DNA of 51,316 nt from the NCBI GenBank assembly GCA_024680915.1, contig JAILBN010000064.1, positions 1 to 51,316 on the forward strand. The letters are read 5' to 3'. Under the pieces are notes generated by a model. That model saw nothing but the letters and a program-made list of their open reading frames with translations. It was not told the origin of the DNA and did not search any database. The position numbers and the translations under genes are program-made. The DNA comes from Treponemataceae bacterium. Its GTDB lineage: Bacteria; Spirochaetota; Spirochaetia; Treponematales; Treponemataceae. Shown one piece after another: positions 42,827 to 51,316 of the stretch (within the stretch, counting starts at the first letter, position 1; the number at the start of each line of letters is the position of its first letter).

Positions 42827-44971
42827 ATGGACTCTGCTTTACGTATAACACAAGGAAAACCTTTACCCTTCGGGGCTTCATCGACAGAAAAAGGTGTTAA
42901 TTTCAGTCTTTTCTCACGCCATGCCAGCAGTATTATCCTCTCAATATTCAAAAATCAGGACGATTCTGAACCATATTTCACATATACTTTTGATCCGGAA
43001 AAAGACAGGACAGGGGATATATGGCACATCTTCATAGAAGGTCTTCAAGCAGGTGCCCTTTATCTCTACCGGGCCGACGGACCCTTCGCTCCAGAAAAAG
43101 GACATCGCTTCAATAAAAACATTTACCTTCTTGATCCCTACGCTAAGGCCCTAACGGCAACATCCCTCTTCAGGAACCTGCCGGCAGACTACGTCACTCC
43201 CGCAGACAGCTTAGACATAAAGCTTGGAAAAACAAGCGATGCCAGATGGTTCCCCAAGTGCGTCGTCATAGATGACAGCTTTGACTGGCAGGGGGACAGG
43301 CCTCTTAACTATCCTCTCAGGAAAAGCATCCTTTACGAAATGCATTTGAAGGGAGCCACTGCAAATCCCAATTCTGACGTCCATAATCCAGGCACCTACA
43401 GAGGTTTGATGGAGAAGATTCCCTATTTCAAGGATTTGGGAATCACAAGCATAGAGCTTCTTCCCCTGCAGGAATTCGATGAATATGAGAATACCAACAC
43501 TAACCCGAAAAACGGGGAAAGGCTGAAAAACTTCTGGGGCTACAGCACAATGGCCTTCTTCGCCCCTAAGGCATCCTACGCCGCGGACAAAAAGCCAGGG
43601 AAATGCGTTACAGAATTCAAAGAGATGATCCGTGAAATGCATCGCGCCGGAATAGAGATAATCCTTGACATTGTTTTTAACCATACGGCAGAAGGCAACG
43701 AACACGGAATAACCATGAACTTCAGGGGACTTGACAACAGCATCTACTACATACTCGAAAAAAGCAACAAATCCTACTATTCGAATTATTCAGGATGCGG
43801 GAATACCCTTAACTGCAACCATCCTGTTGTGCGTGACTTCATAATAGACTGTCTGCGCTACTGGGTATGTGAGATGCATGTTGACGGCTTCCGCTTCGAT
43901 CTGGGTTCTATCCTGGGACGGGACAGCTCAGGCAACCTGCTGGAAGACCCCCCTGTTCTCCGTAGAATTGCAGAAGACCCGGTACTGCGCAACACAAAAA
44001 TAATAGCTGAGGCTTGGGATGCAGGAGGAGCTTACCAAGTGGGAAGCTTTCCTGGCGGCCGCTGGGCGGAATGGAACGACAGGTTCCGGGATGATGTGAG
44101 AAAATTCTGGAGAGGGGACGATGGCATGAGCAATGCGCTTGCCACAAGGCTGGCGGGTTCATCCGATCTATACCTAAGGGACGGCAGGAAGCCTTTCCAC
44201 TCCGTGAACTTCCTTACCAGCCACGATGGTTTCACCCTCAACGACCTTGTATCATATAACGGAAAGCACAACGAGGAGAACGGAGAGGACAACAGAGACG
44301 GCTCAGACAACAACAGCAGCTACAACTACGGCTATGAAGGACCCTCAACCAACCCTGCCATTGAGAAAATAAGGTCCAGACAGGTCAAGAACTTCATATT
44401 CACCATGCTGCTTTCCCAGGGGACCCCCATGCTGCTTGCCGGCGATGAATTCAGAAGGACCCAGAACGGCAACAACAACGCATATTGCCAGGACAACGAA
44501 TCCACCTGGATAGACTGGAACCTCAGGAACAAGTATCAAGAGATATTCCGCTTCACGAAAAGACTAATCCTCTTCCGCCGCAAGCATCATGCATTCATGC
44601 GTCCCGAATTCTTCCAGGGTAAGGACATCTCCTTCAACAGTCTGCCGGACATAACCTGGTTCGATGAAGCAGGAGTACCCCCGGACTGGAACCGTATAAA
44701 TCATTTTCTTGCATACCGGCTGGACGGCAGTCATGCGGAAATTTTCGCGGACACTGACGACAATGATTTTTTTATAATGTTCAACTCCTCACTGAAGGAT
44801 AAGACTGTGAGGATTCCTCTACCACCCAGCGGGAAAATGTGGTACAGATGCATAGACACTTCGGCAGAAGCCCCGGATGATTTCATGTCACCTGGAGAAG
44901 AGGAGATCCTGCCGGTCCAGAACAGGTACATCCTTCCTGCAAGAAGCTGTGCCCTGTTGATGAGTAAATAA
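42827..44971 (+). CDS. glgX: Glycogen debranching enzyme (isoamylase type)
   Basis: A 714-residue GH13 enzyme that cuts alpha-1,6 branches. An N-terminal CBM48-like domain (PFGASSTEKGVNFSLFSRHA) precedes the barrel. Conserved regions: DIVFNHTAEGN, the nucleophile Asp in GFRFDLGS, the acid Glu in IIAEAWDAGG, and SHDGFTLNDLVSYN. Works with the phosphorylase gene 87 bases downstream. The start is supported by conserved N-terminal length; the ribosome binding site is weak. Confidence 0.9.
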   Translation: MDSALRITQGKPLPFGASSTEKGVNFSLFSRHASSIILSIFKNQDDSEPYFTYTFDPEKDRTGDIWHIFIEGLQAGALYLYRADGPFAPEKGHRFNKNIYLLDPYAKALTATSLFRNLPADYVTPADSLDIKLGKTSDARWFPKCVVIDDSFDWQGDRPLNYPLRKSILYEMHLKGATANPNSDVHNPGTYRGLMEKIPYFKDLGITSIELLPLQEFDEYENTNTNPKNGERLKNFWGYSTMAFFAPKASYAADKKPGKCVTEFKEMIREMHRAGIEIILDIVFNHTAEGNEHGITMNFRGLDNSIYYILEKSNKSYYSNYSGCGNTLNCNHPVVRDFIIDCLRYWVCEMHVDGFRFDLGSILGRDSSGNLLEDPPVLRRIAEDPVLRNTKIIAEAWDAGGAYQVGSFPGGRWAEWNDRFRDDVRKFWRGDDGMSNALATRLAGSSDLYLRDGRKPFHSVNFLTSHDGFTLNDLVSYNGKHNEENGEDNRDGSDNNSSYNYGYEGPSTNPAIEKIRSRQVKNFIFTMLLSQGTPMLLAGDEFRRTQNGNNNAYCQDNESTWIDWNLRNKYQEIFRFTKRLILFRRKHHAFMRPEFFQGKDISFNSLPDITWFDEAGVPPDWNRINHFLAYRLDGSHAEIFADTDDNDFFIMFNSSLKDKTVRIPLPPSGKMWYRCIDTSAEAPDDFMSPGEEEILPVQNRYILPARSCALLMSK

Positions 44972-44981
44972 GACACCGTTA

Positions 44982-45019
44982 GTAAAACGGTTTACACACA
45001 ATATATCTTATGATAATGT
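44982..45019 (+). promoter_or_regulatory. glgP promoter with LacI-type operator-like palindrome
   Basis: TTTACA (44991-44996), 17-base spacer, TAATGT (45014-45019). GTAAAACGGTTTAC (44982-44995), a near-palindrome centred on CG as in LacI/GalR operators, overlaps the -35. Confidence 0.55.
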
Positions 45020-45058
45020 GTTTATAAAATGGCAGAAAAACTGCCAAGGAGAGCTAAG

Positions 45059-47506
45059 ATGCAATTCGATACAAAATCTTTCAAAGCCAGTCTTTCAGCC
45101 AGGCTGAAACGTCAGTATGGTAAGGACATCAGCCAAGCGACAAAACACGACCTTTTCGATGCTGTCTCTGCATCTGCCATGGAAATTGTCCTTGAGAACT
45201 GGATGAAAACACGTAATGCATATTACAAACATCAGGGAAGAAGGGTTTATTATCTTTCCGCTGAATTTCTTATGGGACGTGCGCTCAGCAACAACCTCAT
45301 AAACGCGGGAATAATGGATGGAGTAAAAGAAGTCCTTAAAGAACTTAACATAGACTACAACATAGTTGAAGACGAAGAACCGGATGCAGGTCTTGGAAAC
45401 GGAGGTCTGGGAAGGCTTGCGGCATGTTTTCTGGATTCCCTGGCCACTCTGGACTATCCTGGCCACGGATACGGAATCCGCTATCAATACGGTATGTTCG
45501 AGCAGCATATCGAAGACGGCTATCAGGTTGAGTATCCTGACAACTGGCTCAAACACAGAGACCCTTGGGAAATAAAACGGAGTGACCTTGCTGTTACCGT
45601 AAAGTTCGGAGGAAATGTCGTCAGCCACAGGGGACCTAATGGAACAAGTCGCTTCGTCGTGGAGAATGCCGAGGAAGTTCTTGCGACTCCCTACGACATG
45701 CCTATTGTCGGCTACGGAACGAACACAGTGAACACACTCCGGCTTTGGCAGGCTTCCAGCCAGGATGGCTTTGACCTTCAGCTTTTCAACCAGATGGAAT
45801 ACCTCCGGGCGGTGGAGAAACAGAATTCCGCCGAGAACATCAGCCGGGTACTATACCCTAATGATAACGGTCCTTCCGGAAAAACTCTCAGGCTGAAGCA
45901 GCAGTATTTCTTCTCCTCAGCCAGTCTTCAGGATCTTATGAACCACTTTATAAGCGACCATGGAACAGATTTCCAGAAATTCCCGGACTATCAGGTCATA
46001 CAGCTGAACGACACACATCCTGTAGTAGCAATTCCTGAGTTGATGAGACTGCTTATGGACGAGCATGGACTAGGATGGGAAGAAGCCTGGTCTATCGTAA
46101 AGAGAACCTTCGCTTATACGAACCACACAATTCTTTCAGAAGCCCTTGAGAAATGGCCTATAAATATTTTCCAGACCCTGCTTCCCCGTATTTACCAGAT
46201 TGTCGAGGAAATCAACCGCCGCTTCTTAATAGAGCTTCGCGAGAAATACCCGGATGATTACGCAAAGCAGAACCGCATGTCAATCATACAGAACGGAATG
46301 ATTCACATGGCCTGGCTGGCCATCCACGGTTCCTACAGCGTCAACGGAGTAGCCGCCCTTCATACAGAGATACTTAAGACTCAGGAGCTGGCAGACTGGT
46401 ACGGTCTTTACCCTGAGAAATTCAACAACAAGACCAATGGTATAACCCAGCGCCGCTGGCTTTTGTGCGCCAACCCGAAACTCTCAGCTTTCATAACCAA
46501 GAGAATAGGACATGGATGGGAAAAGGATCTTTCTCTTCTTAAGAGCTTGGAAAAATACGTGGATGATGATGAATCCCTTGAGGAATTCCTGAGAATCAAG
46601 CAGGAAAACAAGGAAAGTCTTGCTAAGTACCTGAAGATCACCCAAAACGAATTCCTTGACCCGGAATCAATCTTTGACGTACAGATAAAGAGGCTTCATG
46701 AATACAAAAGGCAGCTTCTCAATGTCCTGCACATAATGTACCTCTACAACAGACTTCTTGAAGATCCATCTTTCAATCCTCCTGCAAGAACCTTTATATT
46801 CGGAGCAAAAGCAGCTTCTGGTTACAGACGGGCTAAAGCTATCATAAAGCTTATAAACAGCGTGGCCGACAGAATCAACAATGACCGCCGGGTAAGAGGC
46901 AAGCTCCGCATTGTATTCATCGAGAACTACAGGGTTTCCGTAGCAGAGAAGATCTTCCCGGCATCCGATGTTTCCGAGCAGATTTCCACAGCTGGAAAAG
47001 AGGCTTCCGGTACAGGCAACATGAAATTCATGGTGAACGGAGCAATAACTCTGGGAACTCTTGATGGAGCGAACATCGAGATTGTGGAAGAAGCCGGCAA
47101 AGAAAATGCATTCATATTCGGACTCACAAAAGATGAGATAATTGCCATAGAAAGCGAGCACAGCTATAATCCCCAGAAATATCTTGACCGCAATCCACGA
47201 CTCGCGAAAATCATGAACCAGCTTATCGACGGGACCTACGATCCTGACACACAGCTTTTCAGGGAGCTTTACGATTCTCTTATTTACGGTGTTGAAGGAC
47301 AAAGACCTGACGTTTACTACGTCCTTGCAGACTTTGACTCCTACGTAAAGGCACAGGAAGAAGTGGCAGAAGTCTATGCAGACAGGAAACGCTGGGCGAA
47401 AATGGCTTTGCTTAACATTGCCAGAAGCGGAAAGTTCTCTTCCGACAGGACTATCGAAGATTATGTCCGCGACATCTGGAAGCTTGAAAAGCTCAAGGTA
47501 GAATAG
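45059..47506 (+). CDS. glgP: Glycogen/alpha-glucan phosphorylase
   Basis: An 815-residue GT35 enzyme releasing glucose-1-phosphate. DAGLGNGGLGRLAACF, GYGIRYQYGMF and the PLP-lysine region GTGNMKFMVNGA with GTLDGANIEI are all intact, as is KRLHEYKRQLLN. AAGGAG lies 7 bases before ATG 45059; an ATG 30 bases earlier is also in frame. It pairs with glgX for glycogen use; a terminator follows. Confidence 0.95.
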   Translation: MQFDTKSFKASLSARLKRQYGKDISQATKHDLFDAVSASAMEIVLENWMKTRNAYYKHQGRRVYYLSAEFLMGRALSNNLINAGIMDGVKEVLKELNIDYNIVEDEEPDAGLGNGGLGRLAACFLDSLATLDYPGHGYGIRYQYGMFEQHIEDGYQVEYPDNWLKHRDPWEIKRSDLAVTVKFGGNVVSHRGPNGTSRFVVENAEEVLATPYDMPIVGYGTNTVNTLRLWQASSQDGFDLQLFNQMEYLRAVEKQNSAENISRVLYPNDNGPSGKTLRLKQQYFFSSASLQDLMNHFISDHGTDFQKFPDYQVIQLNDTHPVVAIPELMRLLMDEHGLGWEEAWSIVKRTFAYTNHTILSEALEKWPINIFQTLLPRIYQIVEEINRRFLIELREKYPDDYAKQNRMSIIQNGMIHMAWLAIHGSYSVNGVAALHTEILKTQELADWYGLYPEKFNNKTNGITQRRWLLCANPKLSAFITKRIGHGWEKDLSLLKSLEKYVDDDESLEEFLRIKQENKESLAKYLKITQNEFLDPESIFDVQIKRLHEYKRQLLNVLHIMYLYNRLLEDPSFNPPARTFIFGAKAASGYRRAKAIIKLINSVADRINNDRRVRGKLRIVFIENYRVSVAEKIFPASDVSEQISTAGKEASGTGNMKFMVNGAITLGTLDGANIEIVEEAGKENAFIFGLTKDEIIAIESEHSYNPQKYLDRNPRLAKIMNQLIDGTYDPDTQLFRELYDSLIYGVEGQRPDVYYVLADFDSYVKAQEEVAEVYADRKRWAKMALLNIARSGKFSSDRTIEDYVRDIWKLEKLKVE

Positions 47507-47526
47507 GCAGGAAAATGCCTGAGCAG

Positions 47527-47561
47527 GCCCGGAATACGAAAAACCGTTTCCGGGCTTTTTT
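47527..47561 (+). terminator. Rho-independent terminator after glgP
   Basis: GCCCGGAA (47527-47534) and TTCCGGGC (47548-47555) followed by TTTTTT. Confidence 0.9.
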
Positions 47562-47579
47562 AAGCACAAAGGAGATATC

Positions 47580-48584
47580 ATGGGAAAAATAGTCACTCTC
47601 TGCCTGAGCGCGGGCATACAAAAGACAATTCGTTTCGACAATTTCACTCAAGGAGAAGTGAACCGCTCCAAGAGCTACCGCTACGATGCCTCTGGAAAAG
47701 CCATAAACTCCGCCAGAGTCCTGACCCAGCTCCTTCAGCTTGCCCCCGGCCCGGATGATGGCAGCAAACAGAAGGAAGAGGCTTCCACTGAAAATTATGA
47801 CGTGAGTGTAGTCTGTCCTTTGGGAGAGCGCAACATGGATTTTTTTCTACAAATGGCGGAATCTGATGGGCTTTGCGTAAGACCAGTGGCCATTCCAGGC
47901 TTTACAAGGGAATGCTGCACCCTTATAGATGAGGCAAAAGGTCAGACCACAGAGCTTGTGGTTGAAGAGCCTGTACCCGTAGAAGATTCTGCCGCCTATG
48001 AAGAAAGGCTTATGGAAGTTCTGAAAAAGGAACTGGGGCTAAGTGGGGACGGTCTTTCGAAAGGGGCAGAAAAAGCCGATGCCCTGCTTTTCTCAGGCAG
48101 CAGGCCAAAGTTCTGGAAGCCCGGCCTGATAAAAAGAATAGCGACCCTGGCCAAAGAAAAGGGCATACTTTTTATGGCGGACTTCAGGGGAGACGATTTG
48201 CTTTCAATATTGGACCAAGGCTGCCCGGACATAATAAAAATAAACGAGGATGAGTTCTGGGCCACTTTCAGCAAGGTGGAAGGCGGAGAGAAAGGAGAGG
48301 AAGCCCTTCTCAATGCGATAGCAGAAAGGAGCCGCAATCTGGGCAACATAATAGTGGTCACCAGTGGCTCAAAAGAAACCCTGGCTGCGGCATACGGAAA
48401 TAAGTTCAAAATGCAGTCAGAGCTGATAAAAGCCGTAAACACCATAGGCTGCGGAGACGCTTACAACGCAGGCTTTCTTTACGAATATCTGGCTACAAAA
48501 GATATGAGTAAATCGCTGGAAAAAGGAAAATGGTGCGCGTCGCGAAACGCTGAGTGCCTGCGTCCCGGTGTACTCCACGACTAA
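47580..48584 (+). CDS. PfkB-family sugar kinase
   Basis: A 334-residue ribokinase-fold kinase resembling 1-phosphofructokinase/tagatose-6-phosphate kinase: GKAINSARVLTQL, LLFSGSRP, DIIKINEDEF and the C-terminal catalytic motif TIGCGDAYNAGFLYEYL, where the usual GAGD is GCGD (Asp base kept). The substrate is uncertain. AAAGGAG lies 5 bases before the ATG. It follows the glgP terminator, so expression may be partly separate. Confidence 0.85.
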   Translation: MGKIVTLCLSAGIQKTIRFDNFTQGEVNRSKSYRYDASGKAINSARVLTQLLQLAPGPDDGSKQKEEASTENYDVSVVCPLGERNMDFFLQMAESDGLCVRPVAIPGFTRECCTLIDEAKGQTTELVVEEPVPVEDSAAYEERLMEVLKKELGLSGDGLSKGAEKADALLFSGSRPKFWKPGLIKRIATLAKEKGILFMADFRGDDLLSILDQGCPDIIKINEDEFWATFSKVEGGEKGEEALLNAIAERSRNLGNIIVVTSGSKETLAAAYGNKFKMQSELIKAVNTIGCGDAYNAGFLYEYLATKDMSKSLEKGKWCASRNAECLRPGVLHD

Positions 48585-48663
48585 AAATCAACAAAGCGAA
48601 AAACACCTAACTGGAAACTGAGGCTATTCATATAAATTATGCATACAAATAGTAACGATGAAA

Positions 48664-48975
48664 TCAATTAGATAAATCATGCTCGACAATTTCAGCGACA
48701 TTGTTTTGTATGTGTGCGATTAGTGATTTTCTTAATTCGTATGGAACTTCAACTTTATTCAAATCATCTTCTGTCATAAAAAGTTTGTACGGAGCCACAT
48801 CAAGCGCAGAAGCAATCCTTTGAATTAGTTCTATAGATGGGAACTTCTTTCCAATTTCAATTTCACCAATATAGTTCGTAGATGTATTACATAACTCCGC
48901 GAGCCTCATTTGAGAAAATCCGTTTGACTTACGGTATTTCTTTAGGTTCGTTACGAACACAAATTTTAACTCCAT
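48664..48975 (-). CDS. XRE-family helix-turn-helix regulator
   Basis: A 103-residue regulator: NLKKYRKSNGFSQMRLAEL, TSTNYIGEIEIGKKFPS and IELIQRIASALDV form the Cro/C1 helix-turn-helix; a short C-terminal helix follows. The ATG at 48975 has no ribosome binding site and sits 6 bases from an operator; a GTG at 48960 has GGAG 9 bases upstream and may be the true start. Three operator-like sites lie between it and the divergent secreted-protein gene. Confidence 0.85.
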   Translation of the reverse strand: MELKFVFVTNLKKYRKSNGFSQMRLAELCNTSTNYIGEIEIGKKFPSIELIQRIASALDVAPYKLFMTEDDLNKVEVPYELRKSLIAHIQNNVAEIVEHDLSN

Positions 48976-48981
48976 AATAAC

Positions 48982-49067
48982 ATGCTATTAGCATATAAAA
49001 CCTATTTACAGCACGCTTATAGCATGTTAATATTACTTTTATCATAAGCATTATACGCTTATAGCGC
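48982..49067. promoter_or_regulatory. Three operator-like palindromes in the divergent intergenic region
   Basis: Sites of 13 bases at 48982-48994 (ATGCTATTAGCAT, perfect), 49013-49025 (ACGCTTATAGCAT) and 49055-49067 (ACGCTTATAGCGC). Start-to-start distances are 31 and 42 bases, three and four helical turns, so all face the same side of DNA. Binding by the neighbouring XRE protein is the simple reading. Confidence 0.75.
49005..49033 (+). promoter_or_regulatory. Promoter of the secreted-protein gene
   Basis: TTTACA (49005-49010), 17-base spacer, TAATAT (49028-49033). The middle operator (49013-49025) fills the spacer, so a bound repressor would exclude polymerase. Confidence 0.6.
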
Positions 49068-49089
49068 ATAATCATAAACGGGAGTTTTT

Positions 49090-49803
49090 ATGAAAAAAAT
49101 TACGGTTTTCATTGCCATTATTTTTTCCATGGTGGCAGTATTTGCTCAAACTAAACAATTGGACGAAAAGAGTGCTTTTTACATCTATATGAAAGGAAGC
49201 AACACTGTTCTGTCTGCTGATGATGAATTGGATTATGCCAAATCATTTGAAACAGCTACATACCAAAAGTATAGGAACGATGAATTTGAATGGGATGAAC
49301 AATTCTCAAATATTAAGCAATCGTTGAAAACAAAAATTGCTGAAGCAGATTTGACTTCTACATACACAATCGTCACAACCCTTGAATTCGGAGATTATGA
49401 TTTTACGAACGAAGGCTTTCCTATCACAATTAATGCAGGAACCTTTTTCCCTTTTAATTATTTCAATAATTCCTATGATTTTAAACGATCTTCACTTCTT
49501 TATAAAAAGATGGCCCTTAAATTGGATTCGTTTGATAAATATAATTTCTTTGCCATGCCAAAAGATGAGGCAAAGGGGTTCCTTCAAGGACGTAAAAATA
49601 GCTATGGTACTGTGAATAGAAAAGTGACGCTCCAAATAAACTACAAAATTGCCGCCTTTGATTCAGATGAGTACAACAACTTCAAGGATCTTGCACTATC
49701 AAACAACTATTTGCCTATAGTAGGCATAATAGAAAATATTGATGTATACGACACATCAAACACAAAAAATATAAAGAAAATAGGTGAACTTGTTCAAAAG
49801 TAA
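49090..49803 (+). CDS. Secreted protein of unknown function
   Basis: A 237-residue protein with a clear signal peptide (MKKITVFIAIIFSMVAVFA, cleavage before QTKQ) and no lipobox or membrane helix afterwards. Beta-rich segments such as STYTIVTTLEFGDYDF and RKVTLQINYKIAAF; no domain I know. GGGAG lies 8 bases before the ATG. It is AT-rich compared with the glycogen genes, and is divergent from the XRE regulator. A perfect terminator ends it, so it is a single-gene unit. Confidence 0.75.
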   Translation: MKKITVFIAIIFSMVAVFAQTKQLDEKSAFYIYMKGSNTVLSADDELDYAKSFETATYQKYRNDEFEWDEQFSNIKQSLKTKIAEADLTSTYTIVTTLEFGDYDFTNEGFPITINAGTFFPFNYFNNSYDFKRSSLLYKKMALKLDSFDKYNFFAMPKDEAKGFLQGRKNSYGTVNRKVTLQINYKIAAFDSDEYNNFKDLALSNNYLPIVGIIENIDVYDTSNTKNIKKIGELVQK

Positions 49804-49822
49804 TCTTATAAAAATAAGCCTG

Positions 49823-49855
49823 AAAAAACTCCAGTCATCTTGACTGGAGTTTTTT
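49823..49855. terminator. Strong terminator after the secreted-protein gene
   Basis: AAAAAACTCCAGTCA, TCT, TGACTGGAGTTTTTT: an uninterrupted stem of more than 10 bp with A and T runs on each side, able to end transcription both ways. Confidence 0.93.
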
Positions 49856-49910
49856 ATAAGCTGCCCCAGCGTGCTACACGACTAGACAAAAAACACAAAC
49901 AGCGCGATGC

Positions 49911-50984
49911 TTAATACCAGCCTAAATAAAAGGCGATTGAGGATTCTGGAATGTAATACTTTGGACCACCTCGCTCCGCACTTAAATAGAATCCGTCTAT
50001 CCAGCCTGTTTTACCGTCAAAAGTGATTCTCGCCCACCGTTTATTCCCATTTTCCGTGTCTACTTCTTCCGTTATTGCCTCAATCTCAACATTAATCTGA
50101 CTGTTTCCTTTTCTATAACTGGCGGGAACGTAACCAATCACTTTTGTTCCTGTTTCTCCAGGATTATCAAAAAACTCAATTTCATCCTTAGTAAAACCAA
50201 AATCTGTTCCAAAAACACTCAATCCCTGCGCCATTTTTCTTACAGTCCACTTTTTTCCACCGGATTCAATTGTCTCTAGTATTTCCCACTTGTTATTTTC
50301 ATAAGGATCACTCATACTGTTTTTATATCCGTTGTAATACTTTAAATATACAGGCTCAGAATAGCACAAAAATCCTGAAAATCCGTTTGACTTAACTTTG
50401 AACCAGCAATAAAACAAGCCATCATCTTTTCTTGTAATTGTCCAAATTTCAGAAATTTCAAGCTCATCATCGTCCTTGAGCTCATAAATCTTTTCAGATT
50501 TTTCCATATCTGAATAGATTATTCTCTCCTCTCCTCGTGCATTATCACCGATTATTACCGTTTGGATATGCTTTCGTCCAATTGTTTTATAAACATCATC
50601 CTCTGATTCCGAGATTATCGTTCCGTTTCCGTCTGCATAATTTGGCGTATGCGGTATTTGAGTTATTTCCGTCAGATACCCGGCAAAGCACTTGCCCACA
50701 AGGCCATATTTCAGAGGATTACCATCTTTGTCGGTCGCACTATCCTGAACTTCCACAAGCACCCAATTACTCGTAATTCCATCGATAGTTTCTTCTTTAT
50801 CAATTTCAATTATTTTCACACGAGTGCCCGCATTCAGCACGGTTTCAATAAAACTGTTATGATACGGATTCCTAAGTCGGAGATTTTCAGTCACGACCAT
50901 ATCCTGATAAAGCTGGATTTTACTTTCTGCGGATAGAATGACAGCAAAGACTAAAAAGAAGATTAGTAAAAATTTTTTTTTCAT
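49911..50984 (-). CDS. Secreted protein with bacterial SH3 domains
   Basis: A 357-residue protein with a signal peptide (MKKKFLLIFFLVFAVILSAES). An SH3b-like domain follows (about 30-110, VTENLRLRNPYH, GTRVKIIEID, NWVLVEVQD), and a second near the C-terminus (about 265-345, GTKVIGYVPAS, RWARITFDGKTGWIDGFYL). SH3b domains usually bind cell-wall or protein ligands; no enzyme domain is present. The middle is unfamiliar. It is transcribed alone and AT-rich like the neighbouring secreted protein. Confidence 0.8.
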   Translation of the reverse strand: MKKKFLLIFFLVFAVILSAESKIQLYQDMVVTENLRLRNPYHNSFIETVLNAGTRVKIIEIDKEETIDGITSNWVLVEVQDSATDKDGNPLKYGLVGKCFAGYLTEITQIPHTPNYADGNGTIISESEDDVYKTIGRKHIQTVIIGDNARGEERIIYSDMEKSEKIYELKDDDELEISEIWTITRKDDGLFYCWFKVKSNGFSGFLCYSEPVYLKYYNGYKNSMSDPYENNKWEILETIESGGKKWTVRKMAQGLSVFGTDFGFTKDEIEFFDNPGETGTKVIGYVPASYRKGNSQINVEIEAITEEVDTENGNKRWARITFDGKTGWIDGFYLSAERGGPKYYIPESSIAFYLGWY

Positions 50985-51057
50985 AATGCTTTTTCCTTTT
51001 TATACAGGGGTTACCTGCTTTTAAAATAATTATTTGCTTTTTGGACGGCAAATTTAC

Positions 51058-51316
51058 TCAGGACTTTTTTCCTGCCATAACCTTTATCTTACAACGGCAA
51101 ACCTCAGGTGTCTTTACAAAAAGCCTGTGACTGGCAGGCTCCTCCCTGAATCTTCCCCGGCCCTCTATAAACTCGGCATGCCAGCCATAAGGGAACCAAA
51201 CATCAGGGATAAAGAACTCAGTATCAGTCTCATCAGAATCAGCGGGACAGGCGGCACAATCCCATTCGAATTCCATCATCGGTATGCCGTCAGTGTGAAA
51301 AACCAAGGAAACAGGC
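51058..51316 (-). CDS. C-terminal end of an unidentified protein (cut by window edge)
   Basis: The frame is open to the last bases, so the gene continues beyond the window. The visible 86 residues include MEFEWDCAACPADSDETDTEF, broken at FFIPDVWFPYGWHAEFIEG, and a basic end KTPEVCRCKIKVMAGKKS. The aromatic, acidic make-up resembles the ends of some carbohydrate-active or FGE-linked proteins, but I cannot name it. Confidence 0.5.
   Translation of the reverse strand, partial: PVSLVFHTDGIPMMEFEWDCAACPADSDETDTEFFIPDVWFPYGWHAEFIEGRGRFREEPASHRLFVKTPEVCRCKIKVMAGKKS

Noticed and set aside
46667-47647. 326-residue minus-strand frame opposite glgP
   Set aside because: Shadow of the phosphorylase coding strand; the protein looks random and lacks initiation signals.

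Overview
The window looks like a chromosomal segment of a treponeme-like spirochete. Evidence: signal peptides ending in a GGKKE-type start, formylglycine-generating-enzyme-fold lipoproteins, an orphan DbpA-type RNA-binding domain protein, a PASTA protein next to def-fmt, an ATC-hydrolase-family protein, Rpn-family nuclease remnants, MCP and CheW chemotaxis genes and a glycogen-breakdown cluster. Genus level is inference; no rRNA or tRNA gene was seen to fix it.

Layout. 1-690: end of an Rpn nuclease gene. 779-6938 (minus): a tightly packed set read GNAT, DbpA-like RNA-binding protein, metallo-beta-lactamase-fold hydrolase, lipoprotein, YfcE-like phosphoesterase, FAD oxidoreductase, HAD phosphatase. 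7090-9557 (minus): an FN3/FGE lipoprotein and clpP. 9939-14585 (minus): proA-proB-proC, pth, mazG (complete proline synthesis from glutamate). 14747-15307: unknown protein. 15437-16100: four 40-nt palindromes next to a broken Rpn copy. 16247-17886 (plus): ArsR regulator, frameshifted ArsP-type permease and truncated thioredoxin-like protein, linked by repeated operator-like boxes. 17947-22035 (minus): aminotransferase with Lrp-type regulator, then a chemoreceptor. 22221-29795 (plus): tripartite ECF transporter fusion, Nudix hydrolase, HrpB helicase carrying a coding minisatellite, and a GntR/ABC-2 export operon. 29935-33302 (minus): amino-acid ABC transporter whose binding protein is circularly permuted, and an EamA transporter. 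33442-36840 (plus): ATC-hydrolase-family protein, def, fmt, PASTA protein. 36851-39186 (minus): rpiA and fused aroD-aroE. 39354-41065 (plus): 54-residue protein and NhaC antiporter. Then era (minus), cheW, glgX, glgP and a PfkB kinase (plus). 48664-50984: an AT-rich patch with an XRE regulator, an operator array, a secreted unknown protein and an SH3 protein. The right edge cuts an unidentified gene.

Most genes are core metabolism and ordinary housekeeping. The points that stand out are the circularly permuted solute-binding protein (31437-32210), the helically phased, covarying palindrome array beside an Rpn remnant (15437-16100), the decayed metal/arsenic locus in which two signature cysteines are phenylalanine (16652-17886), and three evenly phased XRE operators controlling a secreted protein of unknown function (48982-49803).
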